Below, piece after piece: positions 1-5,517 of a DNA stretch of 13,080 bases. The notes below the pieces were generated by a model. The model was not told the origin of the DNA. It did no database searches and saw only the letters and a program-made list of their open reading frames with translations. Source of the DNA: Methanobacteriota archaeon (lineage in GTDB: Archaea > Halobacteriota > Halobacteria > Halobacteriales > Halalkalicoccaceae); the NCBI GenBank assembly GCA_022561895.1, contig JADFQH010000047.1, forward strand, positions 1 through 13,080, in the 5' to 3' direction. A program made the position numbers and the translations under genes. Numbering within the stretch: the first letter of the stretch is position 1; each line of letters opens with the position of its first letter.

Positions 1-324
1 GTCGTTCACCAGAAGCGAGCGGTCGAACTCCATATACGCATCACGAAGCTCGGCGTCGTTTCGGAACTCGACGAGCGCGCGCGCAATTGCGGTGCGGACG
101 GCGTCGGCCTGCCCCGAAAACCCGCCGCCCTGTACGTCGACGTCGATGTCGATCTCGTCGCGGATGCCCTCGACGATGCGAAACGGCTCCAACATCTTCA
201 GGCGGGCGATCTCCGGTTCGACCAGCTCGACTGGCTGGGAGTTGATGCGAACGCGACCTTCGCCGTTGTTTGCGGTCGCACGGGCAACGGCCGTCTTCTT
301 TTTTCCACTCGTGTTGGTTACCAT
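1..324 (-). CDS. rps9: Small ribosomal subunit protein uS9 (archaeal S9p), 3' end cut by window
   Basis: uS9 binds 16S rRNA in the head of the small subunit, and its C-terminal tail reaches the P-site tRNA. The visible 108 residues include the family's opening run GKKKTAVARAT, then GEGRVRIN, the ILV-rich EPEIARLKMLEPF segment and GGGFSGQADAVRTAIARAL, all typical of archaeal/eukaryotic uS9. The C-terminal Arg/Lys tail lies outside the window. The ATG overlaps the end of the uL13 gene by 7 bases (ATGGTAA), which implies translational coupling. It is the last visible gene of the minus-strand ribosomal cluster; in other archaea RNA polymerase subunits N and K and uS2 commonly follow, but that cannot be seen here. 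Confidence 0.97.
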   Translation of the reverse strand, partial: MVTNTSGKKKTAVARATANNGEGRVRINSQPVELVEPEIARLKMLEPFRIVEGIRDEIDIDVDVQGGGFSGQADAVRTAIARALVEFRNDAELRDAYMEFDRSLLVND

Positions 325-755
325 GTGACGTTTGCCCCCAGATTATCGCTTACCTCACCTAACTGAATGAACTTGATGTTCGACAGTCGATCCAACGACG
401 TATCTTCGAGAACCTCCGCCTCTTTGTCGTGGGGGTTGCCGACGTAGACACGGACGTTCTCGAAGGCTTCCCGACCGCGCGTGGTCTTGTACGGAATCAT
501 CCCGCGAATCGCGCGTTTCATAATCCCATCGGGGCGCTTGGGGTAGTACGGACCCCGGTCGCTCCCGATCTCGGTTCGCTTGCGGTAGACGCTCATCACG
601 TCCTCTTCGCTGCCCGTGATGACTGCCGATTCGGCGTTGACGACTGCGACGCGCTGGCCCGAAAGGGCCGCGTCTGCGACCTGACTCGCGACGCGCCCGA
701 GGATGCAATCACGAGCATCGACAACGAGGTCGGCCTCGAACTCTGCGACGCTCAT
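318..755 (-). CDS. rpl13: Large ribosomal subunit protein uL13 (archaeal L13p)
   Basis: uL13 is an early-assembling 23S rRNA-binding protein. The 145 residues match archaeal uL13. The N-terminal VVDARDCILGRVASQVA is the family signature start. It is followed by VAVVNAESAVITG, the basic DRGPYYPKRPDGIMKRAIRGM rRNA-binding segment and RGREAFENVRVYVGNPH. The archaeal-type acidic C-terminus is also present. The ATG at 755 has a good Shine-Dalgarno (GAGGTG, 761-766) five bases upstream, which supports this start. The stop codon lies inside the start of uS9. The gene sits 55 bases after eL18 and is probably co-transcribed with it, although a weak TATA-like sequence near 803-809 could give it its own transcript. 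Confidence 0.97.
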   Translation of the reverse strand: MSVAEFEADLVVDARDCILGRVASQVADAALSGQRVAVVNAESAVITGSEEDVMSVYRKRTEIGSDRGPYYPKRPDGIMKRAIRGMIPYKTTRGREAFENVRVYVGNPHDKEAEVLEDTSLDRLSNIKFIQLGEVSDNLGANVTW

Positions 756-760
756 GCAAC

Positions 761-782
761 CACCTCTGGGACGGAGTCCCAG
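761..782 (-). promoter_or_regulatory. Shine-Dalgarno with adjoining hairpin ahead of uL13
   Basis: On the minus strand CTGGGAC-TCC-GTCCCAG forms a perfect 7-bp stem with a 3-base loop (766-782). The last stem base is the first base of the SD GAGGTG (761-766), which lies five bases from the uL13 ATG. A stem ending on the SD could hold the site open, or act as an RNA processing or protein-binding site. Only the hairpin and SD are seen; the function is inferred. Confidence 0.6.
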
Positions 783-810
783 CGTACTCGCATTCGTTCA
801 CTATATTCTC

Positions 811-1164
811 TCATGCAACGACCCTCACGTTACTGCCTTCGGGGTTCTGTTCGATGACCTCCTCTAACTGAACGACCTGGCCATCGGCCTGTTCGATCTT
901 CGTCTGGGCCGTCCCCGAAAAGGAGACGGCCGCGACGGTGACGTTCTTCTGGAGCACACCGCTTCCGAGAACCTTGCCGGGCACGATAACGGTCTCCTCT
1001 TCGGTCGCGTACCGTTCGATGCGACCGAGGTTGACCTCGGCGTGCGTCCGGCGTGGTTTCTCTAACCGTGAGGCGATATCGCTCCACACGTCGGCCCCCG
1101 ACTCGCGGGAGACCGATTTTAGTTCGGCGATGAGACTCGTGAGTCTCGGATTTGTCTTACTCAT
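811..1164 (-). CDS. rpl18e: Large ribosomal subunit protein eL18 (L18e)
   Basis: eL18 is an archaeal/eukaryotic 50S protein structurally related to bacterial uL15. The 117 residues show the family pattern: the N-terminal KTNPRLTSLIAELK, then WSDIASRLEKPRRTHAEVNLGRI, and the VIVPGKVLGSG motif followed by VAAVSFSGTAQTKI. The length is normal. The start is fixed by a strong SD, GGAGGA (1168-1173), three bases before the ATG. The gene follows tRNA-Leu, an arrangement known from halophilic archaea in which tRNA and ribosomal protein genes share a transcript. Confidence 0.96.
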   Translation of the reverse strand: MSKTNPRLTSLIAELKSVSRESGADVWSDIASRLEKPRRTHAEVNLGRIERYATEEETVIVPGKVLGSGVLQKNVTVAAVSFSGTAQTKIEQADGQVVQLEEVIEQNPEGSNVRVVA

Positions 1165-1221
1165 AGTTCCTCCTGATTGTGATACTGATGATAGTTGAAC
1201 TGCGGAAAAGTCGGAGTCGAG

Positions 1222-1244
1222 TGCAGGGAGCAGGATTTGAACCT
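1222..1244 (-). repeat. Duplicated 3' end of tRNA-Leu (relic attachment-like site)
   Basis: These 23 bases are identical to 1327-1349, the last part of the intact tRNA-Leu gene (T-loop, 3' T-stem, 3' acceptor strand, discriminator). The copy is in the same orientation and offset by exactly 105 bases. The 5' half of a tRNA is missing: beyond the repeat the 5' T-stem strand reads GGAGG instead of GCAGG, so the T-stem would carry a mismatch, and no matching acceptor or anticodon arm is found. A 3'-end copy of a tRNA in direct orientation is the usual scar of integrase-type insertion, but only ~80 bases separate the copies and no integrase is present. The rest of 1165-1326 holds only the eL18 SD. 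Confidence 0.75.
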
Positions 1245-1326
1245 CCGGGAGACGACACTGCGACTCCCGTGGCTCAAATCTGCTCGTTCGATTTTCACGG
1301 CTCTCCCGTTCGGTCGACCCGGAAAA

Positions 1327-1411
1327 TGCAGGGAGCAGGATTTGAACCTGCGGACTCCTACGAGACAGCGCCCTGAACGCTGCGCCGTTGGCCAGACTTG
1401 GCTATCCCTGC
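1327..1411 (-). tRNA. tRNA-Leu(CAG)
   Basis: The 85-base sequence folds as a long-variable-arm (class II) tRNA. The acceptor stem GCAGGGA pairs with TCCCTGC and the discriminator is A. The anticodon stem CAGCG/CGCTG encloses the loop TTCAGGG, giving anticodon CAG (reads CUG). The variable arm is long, and the T-arm is GCAGG-TTCAAAT-CCTGC. CCA is not encoded and no intron is seen. It lies between rpoD and eL18 on the same strand. Confidence 0.95.
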
Positions 1412-1435
1412 TCGCAACCTGCTTTACTTTCTGCC

Positions 1436-1444
1436 CCGTAAAAC
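1436..1444 (-). promoter_or_regulatory. Probable TATA box for tRNA-Leu / eL18-uL13-uS9
   Basis: GTTTTACGG on the minus strand is centred about 29 bases before the mature tRNA-Leu 5' end, the usual spacing for an archaeal TATA element. This suggests the tRNA and downstream ribosomal genes can start independently of the upstream uS13 operon. It is assigned by position and composition only. Confidence 0.45.
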
Positions 1445-1494
1445 CGCTTTCGGTTACCCACCGCTGGCCAGAGCGCGCGCTCTCCGCGAAAGCG
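1445..1494. repeat. Nested palindrome between rpoD and tRNA-Leu
   Basis: An outer 8-bp inverted repeat, cgctttcg (1445-1452) and cgaaagcg (1487-1494), encloses a perfect 14-bp palindrome, agagcgcgcgctct (1470-1483). The structure lies 45 bases after the rpoD stop and just upstream of the proposed tRNA-Leu TATA box. It could be a 3'-end or processing structure for the rpoD mRNA; there is no T-run after it. The function is inferred. Confidence 0.5.
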
Positions 1495-1539
1495 AACGCC
1501 GTGTTGTGTGGAGTAGTGTGGGTAGTGGGGCACATGGTT

Positions 1540-2286
1540 CTATATGCTGACCGCGTCTTCGAGTTCTGCTGCACGATCCCCGATCGAGGCCGCAGCCCGA
1601 TCGACCAACTCGTCGACGGTCATCGAACCATCGGTCTCGACGTGAAAGACAAAGGCACCGGGCACGTCCTCGACGCGGAGCTTTTTGCCGGGATAGCGCT
1701 TCGTCAGATCGTGATCGAATGCTTCGGTGAGAACGAGTTCTCCCTCCTCGGTTTCGATCACGCCACGGACGATGTTCACCTCTTCGTCGGCGAACTCCTC
1801 GGTGTCACCCTCCTCGGTCACGCGAACGAGGTTTCGATACCCAACGGAGACGCCACCCTGATGTTTGGCGTGTTCGCGCCCGACATCGAGGACGGCATCG
1901 GCCTCGATTTCGAGACGCTGGCCCTCTTTGAGTTCGATAATTGGGACGTTCTGTTCTGCGGGCCCGACCTGCTCGTCCGAGCTGACCAGATCGCCCGAGT
2001 ACGCAGTACCGGGACCTTCGACATCGAGTGCGAGGGTGACCGCCTCGCCGATCTCGTAGTCGTCGGGGGTCGTAAGCGGCACGAGACCTAAACGAAGCGC
2101 GAGCTGCTCGTTGAACATCACCGAGGAGTTCTCGATGAACCTCACTGAATCGATGGCGAGCGTTGGAACGTCCGCGATCATCGCGCGACGAACCCCGTTT
2201 GCGAACGCGGGCGTCACGTTGCGAACGAGGAATCGACCGCTTCGCTCCTCGCGTTCGACGAACTCGATGTCGAACTTGCCATCCAT
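1540..2286 (-). CDS. rpoD: DNA-directed RNA polymerase subunit D (Rpo3)
   Basis: Rpo3 is the archaeal counterpart of the bacterial alpha N-terminal domain and eukaryotic Rpb3. It dimerises with Rpo11 to nucleate polymerase assembly. The 248 residues carry the family's diagnostic RVTPAFANGVRRAMIADVPTLAIDSV region (here RNVTPAFANG..., about residues 22-48), SSVMFNEQLALRLGLVPLTT (54-73), then the inserted domain and the C-terminal AFDHDLTKRYPGKKLRVEDVPGAFVFHVETDGSM dimerisation part. No cysteine occurs in the whole protein, so the [4Fe-4S] clusters seen in some archaeal Rpo3 proteins cannot form. It starts two bases after the uS11 stop without a convincing SD, so it is probably translated by reinitiation. 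Confidence 0.97.
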   Translation of the reverse strand: MDGKFDIEFVEREERSGRFLVRNVTPAFANGVRRAMIADVPTLAIDSVRFIENSSVMFNEQLALRLGLVPLTTPDDYEIGEAVTLALDVEGPGTAYSGDLVSSDEQVGPAEQNVPIIELKEGQRLEIEADAVLDVGREHAKHQGGVSVGYRNLVRVTEEGDTEEFADEEVNIVRGVIETEEGELVLTEAFDHDLTKRYPGKKLRVEDVPGAFVFHVETDGSMTVDELVDRAAASIGDRAAELEDAVSI

Positions 2287-2287
2287 C

Positions 2288-2677
2288 TTAGAACCCGCTG
2301 TTTTTGGGTGCGCGACAGCCGTCGTGCGGGATCGGCGTCACGTCCTCGATACGGCCGATCTCGAGTCCGGCGCGCGCGAGCGCCCGGATCGTTGCCTGTG
2401 CACCGGGACCGGGGTTCTGCTGGCGGTTGCCGCCCGGCCCGCGAACGCGGACGTGAACGCCCTCGATACCCGCATCGAGCACCTCTTGGGCGACGGTCTC
2501 TGCCATCTGCATCGCCGCATACGGTGAGGCTTCATCCCGGTTCTGTTTGACCACTGTGCCGCCCGAAGACTTCGCGATCGTCTCCGCGCCGGTCTGATCG
2601 GTGATCGTGATCACGGTGTTGTTAAAGGAGGCGTGAACGTGTGCGACGCCCCACTTTCCGTCTTCTGATTGGCTCAT
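2288..2677 (-). CDS. rps11: Small ribosomal subunit protein uS11 (archaeal S11p)
   Basis: uS11 lies on the 30S platform near the mRNA exit. The 129 residues follow the family throughout: WGVAHVHASFNNTVITITDQTG at residues 9-30, the KQNRDEASPYAAM segment, HVRVRGPGGNRQQNPGPGAQATIRAL and the closing PIPHDGCRAPKNSGF. The ATG abuts the uS4 stop codon. The SD GGAGGA lies seven bases before the ATG inside the uS4 C-terminal codons, so uS4 and uS11 are tightly coupled. Confidence 0.97.
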   Translation of the reverse strand: MSQSEDGKWGVAHVHASFNNTVITITDQTGAETIAKSSGGTVVKQNRDEASPYAAMQMAETVAQEVLDAGIEGVHVRVRGPGGNRQQNPGPGAQATIRALARAGLEIGRIEDVTPIPHDGCRAPKNSGF

Positions 2678-3211
2678 CTATTGTTCCTCCGCGCGTTCGG
2701 GGTGTAGCTCGTCCGCGAGCGGGCTGTTCTCGTCGAAATCGACCGAGTTCTCTTCGGTGCTACTCACTTTGTACGAGGGGACCGTCACCCGCTGGCCGTC
2801 GATCGTGACGTGACCATGCGAAATGAACTGGCGGGCCTGTTTTGGCGTGTTGCCCAGTCCTTTGCGGTAGGCGACAGTCTGGAGTCGGCGTTCGAGCAAG
2901 TCAGTGACTTCGAGCGACAGCACGTCGTCGAGTCCTTCCTCGTTGCCGAGAATACCGATGCGCTGGAGCCGCGAGAGGAACTCGCCACCCTCTTCGGCTT
3001 CCTCGGCATCCTCTTCTTCGCCCTGCTGTTCTTGGCCCAACAGCTGTCGGGCCTCGCGGCGGAACGATCGGAGCTCGGACTCCGCACGCCACAGCTCCTC
3101 TTTGTTCTTCAGGCCGTAGCGCCCGACGAGCGAGTGTTCGCTCGCGATGCGCTCGCCCTGAAAGGGGTGATTCGGCGTCTCGTAGAACTTGGTGTTGCTT
3201 CCGAGTGCCAT
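2678..3211 (-). CDS. rps4: Small ribosomal subunit protein uS4 (archaeal S4p)
   Basis: uS4 is a primary 16S rRNA-binding protein that initiates 30S assembly. The 177 residues include the N-terminal TPNHPFQGERIASEHSLVGRYGLKNK region, a run of Glu/Asp at about residues 64-76 (a halophile-type acidic insert), and a classic S4 RNA-binding domain at about 105-155 (LLERRLQTVAYRKGLGNTPKQARQFISHGHVTIDGQRVTVPSY). The ATG shares its A with the uS13 stop (TAATG), and the SD GGAGGA lies inside the uS13 end. The C-terminus is acidic and shorter than in bacteria, as is usual in haloarchaea. Confidence 0.97.
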   Translation of the reverse strand: MALGSNTKFYETPNHPFQGERIASEHSLVGRYGLKNKEELWRAESELRSFRREARQLLGQEQQGEEEDAEEAEEGGEFLSRLQRIGILGNEEGLDDVLSLEVTDLLERRLQTVAYRKGLGNTPKQARQFISHGHVTIDGQRVTVPSYKVSSTEENSVDFDENSPLADELHPERAEEQ

Positions 3212-3720
3212 TATTCAGTCTCCTCCGCTTCCTCCTCTCGAAGCTCTTCGACGTTCACGCCGATCGTCCCCTCCGAACGCCCGGTCGAACGAGTGCGCTG
3301 ACCGCGGACCTTCTGGCCGCGCTGGTGGCGCACTCCTCGATACGCGCTGATCATCTGGAGGCGATTGATGTCCTGTCTTCGGGTGAGTTCGAGGTCGTTG
3401 CCCGTCTCGTGGGTGATCTCGCCATCGTAGTATCCTCGATGATTTGCGAGCCACTCTGGGTTGTTCTCGGCAAAGCCCTCGACCTCCTCGACGATGGCGT
3501 CGATCTCGTCGTCGTCGAGTCGCCCGAATGTCGCGGTACGGGAAATACCGGCGTTCTGGGCGATGATTCTGGCCGCGCGGCGGCCGATACCGTTCATCTC
3601 GGAAAGCGATCGTTCGACGGATTTCGTCCCATCGAGGTCTGTCTGCCCGATGCGAACGAAATACCGAAGGTCCTCGTCGTCCTCCGGACCGTCCTGTTGT
3701 TCTGGATCTTCTGCACTCAT
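3211..3720 (-). CDS. rps13: Small ribosomal subunit protein uS13 (archaeal S13p)
   Basis: uS13 sits in the 30S head and contacts P-site tRNA and the 50S bridges. The 169 residues begin with an acidic stretch (about 1-17) and continue with RYFVRIGQTDLDGTKSVERSLSEMNGIGRRAARIIA. Here the helix-hairpin-helix-like GIG is present, and the archaeal insertion (about 65-115) is followed by RRQDINRLQMISAYRGVRHQRGQKVRGQRTRSTGR, the conserved RGxRHxxGxxVRGQRT rRNA-binding motif. There is no clear SD before ATG 3720. It is the first protein gene after tRNA-Ser, with a highly structured 155-base leader. Confidence 0.97.
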   Translation of the reverse strand: MSAEDPEQQDGPEDDEDLRYFVRIGQTDLDGTKSVERSLSEMNGIGRRAARIIAQNAGISRTATFGRLDDDEIDAIVEEVEGFAENNPEWLANHRGYYDGEITHETGNDLELTRRQDINRLQMISAYRGVRHQRGQKVRGQRTRSTGRSEGTIGVNVEELREEEAEETE

Positions 3721-3749
3721 GTATCTCTGTGCCAGCTGTCTTCCGGCCG

Positions 3750-3789
3750 CACCGTTTGCGGTGGTGATGAACTACCAACTGCGGGTAGT
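3750..3789 (-). promoter_or_regulatory. Two small hairpins in the uS13 leader
   Basis: Between the long helix at 3791-3870 and the uS13 ATG are two further inverted repeats: caccg (3750-3754) with cggtg (3759-3763), and actacc (3771-3776) with ggtagt (3784-3789). Ribosomal protein leaders often hold autoregulatory protein-binding structures; uS13 or uS4 would be candidate ligands. The hairpins are short, so chance occurrence is possible. Confidence 0.3.
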
Positions 3790-3790
3790 G

Positions 3791-3870
3791 ATAAGGGCTG
3801 TTGTAATCCCTTACCGGCGATCGCTGACCCGCACGAGCGATCACCGGTAAACAGTTACAACAGTCCTTAT
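3791..3870. repeat. Long two-part inverted repeat directly after tRNA-Ser
   Basis: The outer arms 3791-3806 and 3855-3870 pair over 16 positions with one mismatch. The inner arms 3811-3825 and 3836-3850 pair over 15 positions with one G-U in the minus-strand RNA. They are separated by a 4x4 internal loop (3807-3810 / 3851-3854), and the apical loop is 10 bases. On the transcribed minus strand the helix begins four bases after the tRNA-Ser 3' end and ends 70 bases before uS13. It looks like a processing stem or structured leader. A small palindromic mobile element is the alternative. Confidence 0.85.
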
Positions 3871-3874
3871 GAAG

Positions 3875-3959
3875 CGTCGTGGCGGGGATTCGAACCCCGG
3901 AGGCTGTACGCCACAGAGTTAGCAACCCTGCGCCTTGGGCCGGGCTTGGCTACCACGAC
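3875..3959 (-). tRNA. tRNA-Ser(GCU)
   Basis: The 85 bases form a class II tRNA. The acceptor GTCGTGG pairs with CCACGAC and the discriminator is G. The anticodon stem CAGGG/CTCTG surrounds TTGCTAA, giving anticodon GCU (codons AGC/AGU). The variable arm is long and the T-arm is CGGGG-TTCGAAT-CCCCG. CCA is not encoded and no intron is seen. It is the first gene of the uS13-uS4-uS11-rpoD transcript, an arrangement typical of haloarchaea. Confidence 0.95.
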
Positions 3960-3991
3960 ACGTCGATCTGTACTGTCGCCCTTCCGGACTC

Positions 3992-4048
3992 GGGACGCCG
4001 CGTCCCTCCAGTGTATGCACCAGCAACTATCCAGTTCGGCTATTTAAG
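3992..4048 (-). promoter_or_regulatory. Main promoter and leader of the tRNA-Ser/ribosomal operon
   Basis: CTTAAATAG on the minus strand (4040-4048) is a strong haloarchaeal TATA box. Transcription should start near 4018, about 60 bases before mature tRNA-Ser. The short leader contains a perfect 6-bp, 3-base-loop hairpin, gggacg (3992-3997) with cgtccc (4001-4006). The TATA core is nearly palindromic, so weak firing toward the plus strand is possible, but the plus-strand gene has its own better-placed element. Confidence 0.65.
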
Positions 4049-4052
4049 CCCA

Positions 4053-4077
4053 CCGGATCGATCAGAGTGTGATCCGG
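4053..4077. repeat. Inverted repeat upstream of the ribosomal promoter
   Basis: ccggatc (4053-4059) and gatccgg (4071-4077) are perfect 7-bp arms 11 bases apart. They start five bases upstream of the TATA box in the minus-strand sense, where the BRE and activator sites lie. This could be a regulator site for the ribosomal operon. The rest of 3960-4207 holds only the two promoters. Confidence 0.4.
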
Positions 4078-4159
4078 ATACCGAACTCCAGTGTCGGGAT
4101 ACGCCACCGAGTAGCGCGCCGGCGATCCGACACGGCGAAGTCGCCCGTTAACTCGCCCC

Positions 4160-4207
4160 ACATAATATATCAATAAATTTATTACTATAGAAAATATCAA
4201 TTTTATT
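4160..4207 (+). promoter_or_regulatory. AT-rich leaderless promoter of the Asp-box lipoprotein gene
   Basis: The ~48 bases before ATG 4208 are very AT-rich in an otherwise GC-rich neighbourhood. They contain a 12-bp perfect palindrome, aataaatttatt (4172-4183), whose TTTATT core is centred ~29 bases before the ATG. That is the correct spacing for an archaeal TATA box on a leaderless mRNA. There is no SD. Confidence 0.6.
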
Positions 4208-5479
4208 ATGGATCGTCGAAAGTTCATCGGTCTGACGGCCGGGACGGGCGTTGCGCTCGCGGGCTGTACGGCGAGCGACGACGTGGACGGCGCGGGTAAC
4301 GACACCGACGACGGGAACGAGCCAGCGGAAGCCGAATCCGAGCCCGAAGAATCGGGGCCCGAGCCGGAGGGCGGCGACGGGCGTCCGTACACCCACTACA
4401 GTCTCGATGTGCACGACGAGCGGTCGGTGGGTCGCCCCGTCTGGGTCGATACGGACGGGCGCGTCTACGGGGGAAGCGGCCCGCGCGTGCTCGTCAGCGA
4501 CGACTGGTGGGAGACGACCGAGACGCTGTACTCCTTCGAGGACGAGGGGACCACGGACGAGTACGTCCAGACGGTGATCGTCCCGGATAGCGGAAACATT
4601 ATCGCCGGGATCGGCGGCCGGGGCGAGACCGGCGGAAAAGTCGAACGCATCGACGAGGATCTCAGTGGTTCGGAGACGCTCTACCAGTTCGATTACGGGC
4701 GGGCCGACAACAGCTTCGGCCACGTCGTCTACGAGGATATCGTCGTCATCTCGACGTACGGCCGTTCGGATTTCGCGGCGGGCAGACACGCCAACGAGGT
4801 GATCCTCTCGACCGATGGCGGCGCGAGCTTTGACCTGGTTCTCGAAGCCCCGCTCAATACCGAGGACGCGGCGAACCTCCACATCCACGACGTCGAGTAC
4901 GACCCGTACGCCGAGCGCATCTGGGTCGCCGTCGGCGATCACGGCAACTCACAGCTCTACTGGAGCGACGACCTCGGCGATTCGTGGAGCGAGATTGCCG
5001 AACAGGGAGCGATCACGATGGTGACGCAGGTCGCCGCCTTCGAGGACTGTGTCGTCCTCGGGAGCGACGGCACTCCCGAGGGAATCCTGCGTTGGGAACG
5101 TGAGAGCCCGAACGATGAACCGGGTGGCGTCGACGATTTCGTTCGCGTCCACGTCGAGATCGAGACCGATCCGAACGACGACGTGATGCAGATGTACGCC
5201 CGCCGGCGCTGGCACATCCGCGAGGACGACGGCCGCGAGCTGTGTCTCATGCCGTTTGGGTATTCGCCTATGAACGACACCGCCGAGGATTCGGTCGTGC
5301 TCGCAAGCGTCGATGGCGATGAGTGGTTCGAACTCCATCGGACCGAAACCCGCGAGATCCTGCTCACGAACATTATGGGTCCGTTATCGATGGACGGCGA
5401 CCGGCGAGTGCTCGTCTCCGACAGTAACCAAGGAGACGGCTATCAGATCGACGCGACGGTGCCGGCGTTCTGGAACTGA
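4208..5479 (+). CDS. Exported lipoprotein with Asp-box (BNR) repeats
   Basis: 423 residues. The N-terminus MDRRKFIGLTAGTGVALAGC has the twin-arginine motif RRKF and a lipobox LAGC with the lipidated Cys at residue 20. A Glu/Asp/Gly/Pro-rich linker (about 21-58) follows, the usual haloarchaeal anchor. The rest contains at least four Asp-box-like hairpins (S-x-D-x-G-x-x-W pattern): around 97-103 (SDDWWET), 201-208 (STDGGASF), 253-260 (SDDLGDSW) and 367-374 (SVDGDEWF). It is therefore probably a sialidase/BNR-type beta-propeller displayed outside the cell. Substrate or partner is unknown. The acidic residues of a true glycosidase are not recognisable, so a binding or scaffold role is as likely as an enzyme. 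The gene stands alone, 38 bases before the next. Confidence 0.85.
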   Translation: MDRRKFIGLTAGTGVALAGCTASDDVDGAGNDTDDGNEPAEAESEPEESGPEPEGGDGRPYTHYSLDVHDERSVGRPVWVDTDGRVYGGSGPRVLVSDDWWETTETLYSFEDEGTTDEYVQTVIVPDSGNIIAGIGGRGETGGKVERIDEDLSGSETLYQFDYGRADNSFGHVVYEDIVVISTYGRSDFAAGRHANEVILSTDGGASFDLVLEAPLNTEDAANLHIHDVEYDPYAERIWVAVGDHGNSQLYWSDDLGDSWSEIAEQGAITMVTQVAAFEDCVVLGSDGTPEGILRWERESPNDEPGGVDDFVRVHVEIETDPNDDVMQMYARRRWHIREDDGRELCLMPFGYSPMNDTAEDSVVLASVDGDEWFELHRTETREILLTNIMGPLSMDGDRRVLVSDSNQGDGYQIDATVPAFWN

Positions 5480-5517
5480 CACCGCTTATTGGCCCGCCGC
5501 CCGAAGTTCATCCCAGA

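Noticed and set aside
1222..1310. A second, intact tRNA gene upstream of eL18
   Set aside because: Only the T-loop and 3' end match. No acceptor 5' strand, D-arm or anticodon stem can be formed, and the T-stem has a mismatch.
1195..2091. Long plus-strand open frame across tRNA-Leu and rpoD
   Set aside because: It is antisense to the certain Rpo3 gene and crosses a tRNA gene. The peptide has no family character, and GC-rich DNA leaves such antisense frames open.
3205..4047. Plus-strand open frame spanning uS13 and tRNA-Ser
   Set aside because: It is antisense to uS13 and crosses the tRNA and the long helix. There is no promoter and no recognisable domain.
4148..4942. Minus-strand open frame opposite the Asp-box lipoprotein
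   Set aside because: The plus frame has a Tat lipoprotein signal and Asp-boxes. The opposite frame is a Val/Arg/Asp-rich mirror of GC-rich codons.
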